A stretch of DNA of 64,000 bases from Rhynchopus euleeides (GCA_963210315.1 OY723321.1:1476771-1540770), one strand, 5' to 3'. Positions 43,945 through 55,097 are shown, numbered from the stretch's first letter. A program made the numbers and translations. Notes: generated by a model not told the origin, from the sequence alone.

Positions 43945-46116
43945 ATGCCGGGCCCACTGCGCCTCCGCCACGCCGCCTTCGCCGCGGCAGCCCTGCAGGC
44001 CGTGCTTGCCCTGGCATTCGCACGGCAAGCCCTCTGGGCAGAGCCGCCGCCGCCACCGCCACCACCCCCTCCACCTCCACCGCCAACACACCACCGCCCC
44101 ACCACCCCACACGCAACCACAGCCGCACCGCGGCACCGCCTGGACACCGCTGCATCGCCGCAGCCACCACATGCCGCATGCGACGCTGCAGGCGCCGATC
44201 CTCCCCTGCCCTGCCGCGCCCCCAACGCGGTGCTGCGTGGCGGTTATGGCGCTGACCTGCCCGCGCTGCTGGCGGGGCTGGCAGGGCCTCCTCTGTGGGT
44301 TGAGGTGGGTTCATCACCCACCGCTGCTGCTGCTCCCACCCGGGTGTGTGGGGAGGGCGTGCCCCCCTCGCAGCAGGCGAGCCAGCAGGCGGGGTACCGC
44401 GCGCAGCGCGCGAAGGTGCAGCGTGCCGCCGACCTGGGCACCCCCTCCGCCCTGTCGGACGCTGCCGCCACCCTCTCCCGCATCTGCGCCTGGGATGCGC
44501 CCGGCGCGGAGTGGGCCTCTGCCCCCCGCCTCTCCCAGCAGGGCCTCGTCACCGCCGCATTCGCCTGCCGCCTCCGCCTGTCCACCTCACCCACACCCAC
44601 ACCCCCTATCGCCGTCACTGCGCCCGGCGCTGTCGCCGCAATCGACCCCCCACACCACACCGCTGCCGCCTCTCTCTCTGGGAGCGGGGCACCCCCCCCG
44701 ATATACCCTCTTTTTGACAATCTGCCTCATAAACCGCTTCTGGCGTCAGGCATGCGGCGTCTGGGGGACATCGCAGCCACAAGGTATTATAGAAGGCAGA
44801 AGGGGTCTTGGGTGTCTCTGAAAAACGTCTGCCTCACATGCGAGTCGCACCGCGAGCCCTGGATGGACCCTCTGCGGAGCTGCAGCACCACGGCGTGGGG
44901 GCTGCGGGGGGAGGTGAAGGAGTTCGCGGCGCGGCACCGGAGGGGCAGGCCCTCTATATATAAAGAAAGCCAGGCGGCTTTTCAATACGGCGGCACGCTG
45001 CTGCTGCCTGCTGGTGGGGCGGGGTGGCTCCCCTTCGCGGCGGAGGCCCCGAGGGTGTCGGAGGCGGAGCCCGTGGCATGGCATGGTGGCACCGTGGTAT
45101 ACCTCGCGTCCTTCGCCCACCCCAACGTGGGGCACGCGCTGCACGACGCGTTGTTCGCCTTCGCGGCCCTCGCCTCCTCCGTCGCAGAGGTGTCGCAGCA
45201 GCTGGTCCCCCTCCCCGCCCCGATCCGCATCGCGGTGGAGCCCGGGTTTTTCCGCAACTCCATCCGGTTCTACAGCGTGCTCGCCATGGCGCATGCCCTC
45301 TCGGGCTTCGCCCCGGGGCCCGGCCCGCCACACCTCTTCACACACCCCGCCTCGGCGAGTATCGTCGGCGCTGCTGGGGGCGGCGGCGGTGGTGGTGGTG
45401 GAGGGGCAGACCCACGCCTGTCCTGCTTCGAATCACTCATCTTCACGGGGGCGGACCGGGAGATGCGCGGGTCTGGCGTGCCCTCCGGTTCCCGGCAGGC
45501 GGCGACCCTCGCGTTGAGGCGTTCCGCATATGCCGCGCTGCGTGGGGCCTACGGCCTGCCCGCCGACCCCCCAGGCGCGGGGGTGGGTGGTGGCGTGCTG
45601 GGGAGGCGTGTTCCCGGTGTGCCGGCGGGGAGGGCTGCGGTATTCCTCTATGGGCGTCACGATGTGCACCGGAGGTCTCTCGTGAACTTCGGGGATCTGT
45701 TCGCTGCGGTGGGGGGTGTGCTGCAGCAGAGGGGGCTGCCGGCGCCGAGCCTGCTGCTGACGACTCTGCTGCATCCTCTGGAGCAGGTTGAGCTGTTCTC
45801 CCAGGTGGACCTGCTGGTGACGGTGCAGGGGGCGCATATGCAGAGCTCGATCTTCATGCCGCCGCATGGAGGGATCATCGAGCTGTCGCCGTGCCGTGCG
45901 CGGAAGACATCCTTCCTGCACCGCTACGGCCAGATGCTGCCGGGGCAGAACCACATCCAGCTGGAGATATGCTTCCCGTCCGTCAACATCGGGAAGGACA
46001 AATATGCGCAGAATCTGACGCTCTGCAGCCACCACATAGACCTGCTGGTTGCCTCCGTCCTGCAGGAGGTGGCACGCATCGAGAAGCGCCTGCAGGGGTC
46101 GGGGGGTGCTGGCTGA
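43945..46116 (+). CDS. GT61-family glycosyltransferase, type II membrane protein
   Basis: A single exon encodes 723 residues, starting at ATG 43945 (MPGPLRLRHAAFAAAALQAV). Residues about 9-27 form an uncleaved signal anchor, followed by a Pro-only stretch and a Pro/Thr/His stem, the topology of a Golgi enzyme. The catalytic half shows GT61 (DUF563) features: VYLASFAHPNVGHALHDALF (Asn and His motif), YGRHDVHRRSLVNF (nucleotide-sugar basic motif), PLEQVELFSQVDLLVTVQGA and FMPPHGGIIELSP, equivalent to the family HGA and EhxP motifs. The HGA His is Gln (QGAH with His two residues later). GT61 members transfer xylose, arabinose or GlcNAc; the donor here cannot be told. A poly-Gly loop lies near 45377-45410. 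Stop at 46114-46116. Confidence 0.8.
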   Translation: MPGPLRLRHAAFAAAALQAVLALAFARQALWAEPPPPPPPPPPPPPPTHHRPTTPHATTAAPRHRLDTAASPQPPHAACDAAGADPPLPCRAPNAVLRGGYGADLPALLAGLAGPPLWVEVGSSPTAAAAPTRVCGEGVPPSQQASQQAGYRAQRAKVQRAADLGTPSALSDAAATLSRICAWDAPGAEWASAPRLSQQGLVTAAFACRLRLSTSPTPTPPIAVTAPGAVAAIDPPHHTAAASLSGSGAPPPIYPLFDNLPHKPLLASGMRRLGDIAATRYYRRQKGSWVSLKNVCLTCESHREPWMDPLRSCSTTAWGLRGEVKEFAARHRRGRPSIYKESQAAFQYGGTLLLPAGGAGWLPFAAEAPRVSEAEPVAWHGGTVVYLASFAHPNVGHALHDALFAFAALASSVAEVSQQLVPLPAPIRIAVEPGFFRNSIRFYSVLAMAHALSGFAPGPGPPHLFTHPASASIVGAAGGGGGGGGGGADPRLSCFESLIFTGADREMRGSGVPSGSRQAATLALRRSAYAALRGAYGLPADPPGAGVGGGVLGRRVPGVPAGRAAVFLYGRHDVHRRSLVNFGDLFAAVGGVLQQRGLPAPSLLLTTLLHPLEQVELFSQVDLLVTVQGAHMQSSIFMPPHGGIIELSPCRARKTSFLHRYGQMLPGQNHIQLEICFPSVNIGKDKYAQNLTLCSHHIDLLVASVLQEVARIEKRLQGSGGAG

Positions 46117-46618
46117 GCAGTGGTGGGAGGGGAGGGGGTGGTGGTGGTGGTGGTTTCTGTCGTAAGGCTTGTGTGGTGTTGGCGGTCAGTAGATTATCCA
46201 AGGGAGGTGGAGGGGGAAGGGGTTCGGGTTCAGGGTTTGCCGGAACCTGAGGAAAGGGGGTGGGGGGGGGGGGGGGGCAGAAGCAAGCAAGATTAACCTG
46301 ACACCGGATGAGGCAGCCCTGTGTGTGTGTGTCGACAGAAGGAGCGCCTTTGCGCCGAAGGGGCAGCTGTGAGGGGGCGCTTTCTCGCGCGGCGCGGCGC
46401 CCCCCACGCTGTGGCACCGTGAATTCCGCGCGCAGCCCCTGCCACCACCTTGCAACCCCACCCCTCCCTCCCCTTCTTGGCATCCCGCCGACGCACAGCC
46501 AGTCTCCGAGGCTGGCTGCGCTGCCCAACCCACCAGCACCATATCTGCAGGGAGGGTGTGCCCGATCCGCACGATGCGGCGCTGCACATAGCGGGCCTAG
46601 TGTGCAGCGGGTGCTACG
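46117..46618. other. Spacer
   Basis: TGG microsatellite after the stop, poly(G) near 46258-46277, and an AG at about 46551-46552 after CATATCTGC as a candidate acceptor for the next gene. Confidence 0.5.
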
Positions 46619-47098
46619 ATGACCGGAATCGCTGACGGCCACAGCGGCGAGGAACCACCGCAGCACAGCGCACTGCACACTCCGCGCCGTGTGGCTGAGC
46701 AGGGGATGCACACGCCATCGCCGCGGAGGGCTGCACTGTCGCCGCCTTCGGGCAGCAGCGGTGCAGGTGCCAGCAGGGATGCCTGCAGGCAGGAGCCCTT
46801 CAGCTTCGAGGCGCGCAGCGTGGTTCGGAGCCGCCCTGTGTTCTACGTGGAGGTGCAGCTGCCGCACGCACGCAAGGGGCGCATCGCAGTGCACGAGCAT
46901 GACCAGGCGGAGGCTCTTGCTGCGAACTTCTCAAAAACATTCCAACTCGGGCCCGACGCGCGCAGGCAGCTCGTGGAGTGCCTGCAGGGGCACATAGACC
47001 GCCACCTCGCACTGCTGCTGCTGCAGCGCGAGCGCATGTGCTGCGCCGCGTGCTGCGACTGCCCCCAGTGCCACCCGCCGCCCAACAGAGGGCGTTAA
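46619..47098 (+). CDS. Small protein with a conserved-looking ~60-residue domain
   Basis: A single exon encodes 159 residues, starting at ATG 46619 (MTGIADGHSGEEPPQHS). The first 65 residues are disordered and Ser/Pro-rich. Residues about 75-128 look globular: VFYVEVQLPHARKGRIAVHE, then HDQAEALAANFSKTFQL, then ARRQLVECLQGHIDRHL. The pattern of two strands, an acidic turn and three helices resembles a domain seen in many protist flagellar and cytoskeletal proteins (basic strand, then 'HEGDDP-LA--F'), but I cannot name it with certainty. The tail is Cys-rich (CCAACCDCPQCH), possibly metal-binding. High GC3 and an ATG-to-stop frame support it as a gene. Confidence 0.65.
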   Translation: MTGIADGHSGEEPPQHSALHTPRRVAEQGMHTPSPRRAALSPPSGSSGAGASRDACRQEPFSFEARSVVRSRPVFYVEVQLPHARKGRIAVHEHDQAEALAANFSKTFQLGPDARRQLVECLQGHIDRHLALLLLQRERMCCAACCDCPQCHPPPNRGR

Positions 47099-47603
47099 AA
47101 TAGGGTGCAAAAGGGTGCCCACCCCCCCGCCCCTTCGCTCCGGCTGGGGCCATGCATACTAGTTGTTCTGTGTGTGGTTAGAAGCCACTCTATGCGAGGG
47201 ATACCCGACATGCCCCTTCCCCTCCCTTTGACCCTGGCTCTGCAGGTATCCTGCCCTGCACCTCCCCCACACACACACACATCACGCCTTGTCGCAGCAC
47301 ATCAGGGCTTTTGCTACTTCACCCACACTCCTCCCTCCTCTGACAGGTTCCATTTTTGGCTGTTTCACACCAACCGGAGAGTGCCCCCTCTCTTTCTCCC
47401 CACCCCACCCTGCGAGGTCTGGAGCGCTTCAAAGGGGGAGGAAGTGCCGGAAGCGCAGCCTCTGTTCGCAACATATAGCGAAAGAAGACAAAAACACACA
47501 CTCCGGGAAGGCCTCTCGGCACACAAACATTGCCCCTCTCTCACACACCCTCTCTCTCCCACCCCACACCCCGAGGGGAGGAGGGGCCTCGCCACCTGCT
47601 ACG

Positions 47604-48161
47604 ATGGGCCACCGCAACTGGATGCCCCCCACGTGGCTGGTTGTGACTTGCGTCTTCACCGCAGGGGCAGGGCTGCTGGTGGCGTGGCTGTTCTCGAGGC
47701 ACGCCACGATGCAGGGCCTCCCGCTGGCGCTGTGCCTCATCGGGTTGGTGATAACCCCGCTGGGGCTCGTCGTGCAGGCGTGCCTGGCTGCGACACGCAA
47801 CGGGAGGTACCTCGGCCTGGACGTGGTGATGGCGGCGGTCGCCCTTGCAGGTGCGACCTTCATTGTGTGTCGCATATCGACGGACTTCCTTATCGTGGGC
47901 TGTGCCCTGCTGGGCGTTGCTGCGCTGCATCTCGCCCTGCGGATCCTGACCTACTTCACAGGCACCACGCCATACTCGCGGTGTCCGTGCGGCCTGCAGG
48001 GAGAGGAGGATGATGCAGAGTCGTGCAGACAGAGCCCGCCACACAGAGGGCAGAGCAAACGGTGTGAGCCGCACACCTTCACAGAGGGTGGGCGTGGCGG
48101 GCATCAGCCGCACCTTGGTGCCGTGCAGGCGCCCAGCCCCGTCTGCCCTGGCCCAGGTTGA
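47604..48161 (+). CDS. Four-helix membrane protein, family unknown
   Basis: A single exon encodes 185 residues. ATG 47604 (MGHRNWMPPTW) is the first in the GC3-rich part of the frame and follows a CT-rich leader. Four hydrophobic segments are clear: WLVVTCVFTAGAGLLVAWLF, LALCLIGLVITPLGLVVQA, LDVVMAAVALAGATFIVCRI and LIVGCALLGVAALHLALRIL. The C-terminal 55 residues are hydrophilic with a Cys cluster (YSRCPCGL), and would be cytosolic if the N-terminus is cytosolic. No family is recognised. The 4-TM topology with a short N-terminus recalls small tetraspan proteins, but the conserved loop Cys motif of tetraspanins is absent. Confidence 0.7.
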   Translation: MGHRNWMPPTWLVVTCVFTAGAGLLVAWLFSRHATMQGLPLALCLIGLVITPLGLVVQACLAATRNGRYLGLDVVMAAVALAGATFIVCRISTDFLIVGCALLGVAALHLALRILTYFTGTTPYSRCPCGLQGEEDDAESCRQSPPHRGQSKRCEPHTFTEGGRGGHQPHLGAVQAPSPVCPGPG

Positions 48162-49799
48162 TGTTCCAGGCTCCATAGAGGAGCTGGAGGGGGGTGTGAC
48201 AGGTTGGGAGGCCAAACAGGTGAGGCGTGCGAAAGGGGGGTGGGGGTGGGGATGTGTGTTTCGGAAGACCTCTTCCATCCTCCGCCCTCCACCTCCTTTC
48301 GCACGTTTTTCTGGCCCGCGGCTCCACCCACCCTTTCTTTGTATGATTTTTTTGCGGGGGGGGGGGGGGGGGGGAGGGGGGGGAGGGGCTGATTTCGATT
48401 CCGCCTCATTCCCCCCCCCCCCCTCCCCCCGCCCATCTTCTCGAGTTTAGCCCGAGCGGGTTTTACTCGAAACGAACCAATCCTCCAACCCTCGTGGGGC
48501 TCCCCCCCCCCCCCCCCCTCCCCCGCCTGGCAGTGTTGATGCCACGTGCTCAATGTTGCTCCGCCCCGCCTCCCCCTCCAGAGTATACACATACCCCCGC
48601 CCCTCCACTGCGCTGAGCGCAGCGTTGCTTGCTTTCTTTTTAAAAAAAACCCCCCCTCTGCTATAGTCCACTGCTCCTCAGCAGTGCCACCCCCCTCCCC
48701 ATCCCATCCCCTCCCCTCCCCTTCGCACGGAATTTGCTCCTTTTTTCGGTGACGAGTTGCAACTTGCAGCATTGCATCTCTCGCGCGCCCCCCACCCTTT
48801 CCTGAAGCTCTCTCTCAAGCGGGTGGCGCCTGTACCCTGCAGGCCACCGTGCCCTGTTTGCCTTGTTCGTGCCCTTGTGCTCCTCACTCGAGACGCCACC
48901 ATCAGCAGGTGTGTGGGTGTGTAAGCGTCAACGCATCAAGGAGACGGTAGAAATAGTGCAGAACGAGCGCCGTGATGATTTTCTCTCTTCTACTTCACTA
49001 CCACCACCCCCTCCGTGTGGATACAAGGGAAGTGCGGGGTTTCGTTCCACAGCGGCGGTCGTTATTCCGGATTTGGCGCACGAACAACATCACTTGATCT
49101 GTTCTTTCTTATTCTTGTAGGCAAGGTCGTCACAGAGGACTGATCCTCGTCTGTGGGAGGCCACAGATCGCGATAAAAAAAACGCGGTGTGCATGAGATG
49201 CCGGATGTGTGCCCTGTGTCCTTCCCTGCGGGAACTCCTTTTTTCTTTGCAAAGTGGTGTTGTAGTGATGCCGTGGCTCCACAGTCGCCAGTCAGATGAC
49301 ACTGCAGTTCACTGCTGTTTCACCGACGTTTTCCTACTTTATGAGTCGGGCCGGTGGGCGTCGATGCCAAAAGCAATCGCATCTCAAGCAACACTTCTTG
49401 TAATCCCCTCGCTTATAGTATTTTCTTTCCATCTTCATCTTGCTGGTTGGAGGAGAACGTGTATGTATTGCGAAGTGACAAACACCTTCATCCGCCTACA
49501 GGCGGAGGCGGCGTTCTGATGTCCTCCCCCTCACGACAAGGTCCCTACACTCGGGGTTGCAATTTCTGCACACTTCGCGCCGTGAGCAGTTGCAGAACGG
49601 CACCCATATTCAACAGCAGAAATGACTGAACACGAGCAAGGCCCAGCAAACCACACCCGACCCCTCCCCCCCACCCACCCACTGGCATTGCAGGGCAGGG
49701 TTGCACTTTCACATTCTTCATTATTCTGTACGAAAGTTTCCACACCCCGCCTCCCCTCCACACCGCATCCTTCCACAGCACAGCTCAGGGGCAGGGGCA
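48162..49799. other. Spacer
   Basis: No gene. Long poly(G) (about 48355-48375) and poly(C) runs. AG candidates shortly before the next ATG are at about 49780-49790 (CTTCCACAG then CACAGCTCAG). Confidence 0.5.
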
Positions 49800-51270
49800 A
49801 TGACGCTCGAGGCAACCTACATATGCATTGACAACAGCGAGCACATGAGGAACGGGGACTTCGCCCCCAGCCGTCTGCAGGCTGTCTGCCAGGCCTGCAA
49901 TGTGCTCTGCGGCACCAAGACGCAGGCGAACCCGGAGAACGGCGTCGGGTTCCTGACCATGGCGGATGACGGGATTAAGATCATCGAGACGCTCACACCG
50001 GATCTGGGGCGCCTGCTCAGCAGCCTGACGCAGCTGCGCCCGGGCGGCAAGCTGGACCTCATCAAGGGGCTGCAGGTGGGGCACCTGGGGCTGAAGCACC
50101 GCAACTCTACTCAGAAGAACCAGAGGCAGCGCATCGTCGCCTTCGTTGGGAGCCCTGTCGCCGCACCGGAGAAGGAGCTGCTGAGCCTTGCGAAGAAGCT
50201 GAAGAAGCACTCCGTCTGCGTCGACATCGTCTCATTCGGGTGCGAGGACAACGTGGAGCTGCTCCGGAAGTTCGTCGAGACGGTGAACAGCAAGCAGCAG
50301 GACCGTGACACGTCGAACCTGCTGGTGATCAAGGAGGGGCAGAGCATCGCGGACTCGCTGCTCTCGTCGCCCATCCTGGGGGACGCATCGGGGGGCATCG
50401 GGACAATCGACGCCAACCACGACCCGGAGCTGGCGATGGTGCTGCGCATGTCGCTGGAGGAGGAGCGGGCACGGCAGGAGAAGGCGCGCCAGGATGGCGA
50501 CGGCGACACAGCGATGGCCGATGCTGCGGCACCCGCCGCGGTCCCGGCCGAACCGACCGGGGCGGCGCCGATGTCCATCGAGGATGAGCAGCTGGCGCGT
50601 GTCATGCAGCTCAGCATGCAGGACGCAGAGACACAGCCACCAGCAGCAACGTCCGCACCCGCAACCCAACCGGCACAGGAGGCGCCGGAGGGCGATGGGT
50701 ATGTTTGGCTTTTTTTCGAGTCGCTGTGGGGATGTGTGTGGAGCTGGGGAAGGCCAAGAGGGTGGGGGGGGGGGTATATTTTTTCGTTCGAACAATAGGA
50801 ACAACATTGGAAAGTGTAAGGGTGTGAGGGGTTTGTGTGCCTCGGGCAGGCGCGAGGTCCGTGGCATACCTACCCACCCCCACACCCCCACCCCTCCAAC
50901 ACTGCCCGGCACCGCAGGGGTGAGCTGACAGAGGAGCAGATGATCGAGATGGCGCTCAAGATGTCGATGGAGGAGGCTGCAGACCCAGAGGTATATACAC
51001 ACAACCCCTGCCGCTGCTGCTCGGTACCCCCGTGAATTGGTTTCGGGTGGCCGGTGGTATCGAATCCGTTTGCCCGGGTTTCCTGCTCACCGCGCGCGAG
51101 ATCTGTGCGGAGAACTTGCCTATCCGAAAGCTGAGGTTCTCTGTTGTACTGTCCCCACAAACACACATCCCCCGCAGATCGATGCGATGATGGGTGACGC
51201 AGAACTGGATGCCCAAATGCAGGCGCAACTTGGGATCAAGAAGGACGAGGAGAAAAAGAACGGGCAGTGA
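49800..51270 (+). CDS. RPN10: 26S proteasome regulatory subunit RPN10 (PSMD4), ubiquitin receptor
   Basis: RPN10 sits in the 19S cap and captures ubiquitin chains. Exons are 49800-50698, 50918-50990 and 51178-51270, encoding 354 residues. The first junction splits a Gly codon (phase 2); the second is phase 0. Donors are GTATGT and GTATAT; acceptors are CAG. Residues 1-190 are the VWA domain, starting LEATYICIDNSEHMRNGDF, close to the family VDNSEyMRNGDf motif. ANPENGVGFLTMA and IVAFVGSPV follow. Three UIM-like helices occur: PELAMVLRMSLEEE (about 208-222), EQLARVMQLSMQDA (about 263-276) and EEQMIEMALKMSMEEA (about 303-318), the last encoded by the short second exon. The C-terminus is basic and acidic mixed (KKDEEKKNGQ). 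Well supported. Confidence 0.95.
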
Positions 51271-52945
51271 GCTGGCACACCCTCCGCCCGACCTTAGGCG
51301 CGACTGCTGGGCCAACTCTCGCAACACTCCTCCATCCCCGCCCTCCCCCCCTCCCACGCACACGCTTGCAGACGCACACCTGATTCACCACATGTGATGG
51401 ATGGTTCAGATGTGCTGACATCAACTGCCCTTTCGCCTGTTTGGCCACTCTCTAGCTCCCTAACGAACACTAGCGACGTTTACACTTCTTTATATAGCGG
51501 ATCGCAGTTGGAGCAGGTGCTGTATGTTGGGAAGGGGGTGGGTGCAGTAAAGAATGACTGAGGACTGGGTGGCGGAGTGGGGGGGGGGGGGGGGCGAGAA
51601 CCAAGAACGATTTTTTAACTGGGGGGTGGTGGTGGTGGTGGTGGTGGTGGGGGAGGGAGCAACGCATGCATGCGCTGCATGTGCTGACACACACACACAA
51701 AAACACGCAAAAAAAAACCACACTTCGGGGGAAAAAGCCAACATAAACAAAACCACACGGGGACTTAAGATTTTTTTCTCTGCGGTGAAGACCCACCCCC
51801 ACCCCCGCCATCTCCCCATCTGCCACCCCCCTTCTGGATGACGATCTCTGCACTCCCCCCCCCGGGTGACAGGGGTATACCCACCCCAGGGCCCCCCCCC
51901 CCCCCCCGCCGCAGACCCACGGGAACCCCTCACCCCCAAGTCGCTTCTCGCTCAAGCCATGCCTGGGCAGGGATGTTGGGTTAACTGAATGCAGAACCGC
52001 TTCGTGACATACCTCACCCCCGGCACAAACACACACGAGAAATCCAAGCATCCACGCCGTCGTGCCGCCCCTCGGCAAAGCTCCCGGTGACCCGCACAGC
52101 TCTCGATTCGCTAGCCTGGGCTATGAAGGGGGTCTCGAGCCCTGTCTGCATGGTAGACCAAGGGTGTGCGGATGTGTGTTGTCGCGGTTGTGCGAAGACA
52201 TGACTCCGTTGTGACATGCTCCCCCTCCCCCCTTCGGCTCACCGGCGCCTTCTGTTTGCCAAATATTTACCTATCCCTGAGCGAGGCTGTGTTGATCTGT
52301 GGAGGGTGGGGTGGGGGGGGGGCGGGGTGCTCGGGATTTGGTTGAAGGAAGGTCTTCCTCCATTCAACCTCCCAGGTAGTTGCTGCCACCGCCCCGGCTC
52401 TGCTGTTGGGACACTCCGGTGGTGGTGGGGGGGGGGGGGTTGTGTGTTACAAGAGTGGGGGGAGTATTTTTTCAGAAAAACGGGGTGGCAGGTGGGTCAT
52501 GCAGAAGCAGGGCCTCAGATGATCTGTACAAAAGAAAAATGCAGGAGGGGGGTTCTCAGTGCAGTGGAAACCCCGTGTGACACCCGCCACCGCTCATCCC
52601 TGCTCCCTGTCTCGCCCTTCGTGCATTCTGGAGAGGGAATCAGCTCCCACCGGTTGTGTTGTTTGCATGCATCGCCAAAAATCTATCATCGCACGCACAC
52701 ACACACACACACACACACACCCCGCAGATATTATTTTGCTTCCTTCTCGACCTAACTCTCCCTTTCGAGGCCCAGTGAAGCACACAGCGTCTTGCCTTTT
52801 GACTTTCACTCTCCACCCAGAGGAAAGACACAGCGCTCGTGTTTTTTTTTTGCAGTTTTCATCTTTGTGAGTTTGATCAGAAAGCAACAGCTGACAGCCC
52901 GTCTTTTTGGCACCGTCTGACAAAAGCCAAAAAGCTAAAAGAAAA
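51271..52945. other. Spacer
   Basis: No gene. Contains a TGG microsatellite (about 51626-51652), poly(C) and poly(G) runs, and a CA run (about 52695-52722). Confidence 0.5.
52841..52855 (+). promoter_or_regulatory. Likely trans-splice acceptor for the 52946 gene
   Basis: A T-run followed by TGCAG (AG at 52854-52855) lies 90 bases before the ATG, the strongest pyrimidine-AG signal in the window. Its role is inferred. Confidence 0.5.
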
Positions 52946-53986
52946 ATGATCCGCAGTATCGTGCTTCTGGCGGCGTTCGCCTCTGTGGCGGGCCTTTCCC
53001 AGTCCGACCGTGACGCAGCAGCCCTGCAGTCGACTGGCGCACCGATCGACAATGTCGCGACCATTGAGGAGTGCACGTCAAACCTCCACTGCAACTCATT
53101 CGGCGACACCGACGCACAGTGCGACACGACTACTAACGAATGCGTGTGCTCCACGGGTTTCTACGGCACGGCATGTGTGCCGAATGGCCAGGTGTCGCTG
53201 GTTGTCGTCCTGGTGTTCGTGTTCCCCCTCGGTGACTGCAGTCAGCTGATCCCCGGGACCACTGCCTACCTTGCCCTCATCACGGCCATCTCCTCGACGG
53301 GCGTGGTGTTCAACACTTTCCAGGTCTTCTGTGGTTCCGCCGTCGTCACTGTGCTGCTGCAGACGGACGCGGCCAACACGCGGGCGGAGGTTGCTGACGT
53401 TGTGACCGCTGTGGCCCAGGAGGCCGCCGTGCAGGTGGAGGCGACCGGCCACACGGGGGCGGATCCCGTGACTGTGAGCGTGCAGCCCGCGACGTCGCAG
53501 CAGGTCATCGCGACCATGGCGCCTGGGACCACCGAGGCACCGCTGCCTGCGGGTGCCACACCCTCCCCTGTGACGGATGCCGTGGTGGAGCAGTGCACCA
53601 GCAACGCCGCCAACTCCTACACCTACAACGGTAACTGCCTGGTGCTCGACTGCAACGAGGGGTACGCGCGCAACCGTATCATCGTGAACGGGCGTGACAG
53701 CTACACCTGCGACGCGCACGACACCCCCGAGCCGACGACGGTGAGCCGCGACGAGAGCGAGGTGTCGGACATGGTCGTTGTCGTGATTGTGCTGTGCAGC
53801 ATTGTGTTCGTGGCGCTGGTGGCGTCGGTGGCGTGGTTCTTCTGCTGCCGCGCGCCGGAGAAGGACAAGAACGCCCCGTGCATCAACGAGCCCTTCAACC
53901 CCGACGAGGAGAACAAGACCCCGGTCAACGCCCCGTTCGCAAGGGATGACGTCAACGCACCGTACGCAGAGGACACTGTTGTGTAA
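52946..53986 (+). CDS. Type I membrane protein with EGF-like ectodomain and NAP-motif tail
   Basis: A single exon encodes 346 residues, starting at ATG 52946. The signal peptide is MIRSIVLLAAFASVAGLSQS. Residues about 36-72 form an EGF-like module (C..NLHCNSFGD..AQC...T.ECVCSTGFYGTAC). A ~110-residue domain follows (GTTAYLALITAISSTGVVFN, then FCGSAVVTVLLQTDAANTRA), reminiscent of SEA or cystatin-like modules found in protist surface proteins. A second Cys-containing segment (SYTYNGNCLVLDCNEGYARN) precedes the single membrane helix (MVVVVIVLCSIVFVALVASV). The cytosolic tail has three Asn-Ala-Pro-aromatic/Cys motifs (NAPC, NAPF, NAPY) in an acidic context. Probably a cell-surface or endomembrane protein; ligand unknown. 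Confidence 0.8.
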   Translation: MIRSIVLLAAFASVAGLSQSDRDAAALQSTGAPIDNVATIEECTSNLHCNSFGDTDAQCDTTTNECVCSTGFYGTACVPNGQVSLVVVLVFVFPLGDCSQLIPGTTAYLALITAISSTGVVFNTFQVFCGSAVVTVLLQTDAANTRAEVADVVTAVAQEAAVQVEATGHTGADPVTVSVQPATSQQVIATMAPGTTEAPLPAGATPSPVTDAVVEQCTSNAANSYTYNGNCLVLDCNEGYARNRIIVNGRDSYTCDAHDTPEPTTVSRDESEVSDMVVVVIVLCSIVFVALVASVAWFFCCRAPEKDKNAPCINEPFNPDEENKTPVNAPFARDDVNAPYAEDTVV

Positions 53987-55097
53987 ACACATCATATCAG
54001 GTTTTTGCAGCGAACAGCAGACCACGCTTCTTCGTTGCCGAATGGAACCCAGAGTGAACGGTGAGCCGGGACCCTCCCTGCCCCCTCTGCGTACTGTGTG
54101 TAGTTTGGCACTCCCACCCCCACCCGCCCTCTCTCTCGCACGCACGCCCGTGCCGCTGTTTTGGCTTCGGATGCGCCTGTTTGCAATTTGGGCTCCCCAT
54201 TTGCCTCCCCGCCTTCGGATATCTCGTGTGCCCAGCCCCTGGCACCCCCTCTCTTGTGTACTTGCAGGCTTGTGTCTGGGGAACGTCACGCTGCCACAGC
54301 CACAGCAACCAACCGCGCTCTACACTAGCACCCCCAGCCCTTCATCAAACCGAAGGGTGTGTGTTGTCATTTAGGAGTTGACTGTGTAGAAGCGCTCGTG
54401 CATCAGCCAAAGAGCAAAAAAAATATTACAGGCTGCTTGCCAGTTGCTCCCCTGAATAGCAGTGGTCGTTGCTTCCCCCCGCACAGCGTAGCCTCCTCCT
54501 CAAAGCTCCGATGTGTCTCTGGGAACGAGAAATTTCTCAGAGGATGCCTTTACGGTCAGCACAGATCGCGTTAAAAAAAAGCCTATTTTTTTTCGTGGGG
54601 GCCAGTATCTGCAAAAGTAAACACCGTTGGGAGTTCCAGCTTTTTTCTTCAGTTGATGCCCAGACTTAATAATATGCCTTTTGCCACCCCCACATTATTT
54701 GGGTCTCGGCGCGCAATTAGGTGTATTCCGTCACCGCAGTCTACACAGTGGCTGTGTTACTATGACCCCAGAGCGAAAGTTGGAGCTCGCTGGGGAGGTA
54801 GGAACGTCTTTTCTGCGCACACCCAAGTGGGAATGGCAGGCATGGGTTGGGGGGGGGGTTTCCTTCTCTATGTGTGTGTTTGAATCCTGGGAAAAGAAAT
54901 GCCTCTTCCATTTACTTAAATTCTCTCCCCCCCCCCCCTCACCACCCCCCTCACACACACACACAGCCCATCACCTGCAAAGAAGAAAAAACAAAAATAT
55001 CTCACTCTCTCCCCCTCTCTCTTCACCTTAGTTTACAGGCCCGAAGAGCAGTGCGCAAAAATAACATTTTTTTCCTGTTTTTCTTTTTATCGTACTG
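53987..55097. other. Spacer
   Basis: No gene. A segment near 54290-54415 (CAACCAACCGCGCTCTACAC, CCTTCATCA, GTGTAGAAGCG) is loosely similar to 55990-56090 inside the first hAT copy, so an older repeat family is likely. Confidence 0.5.
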
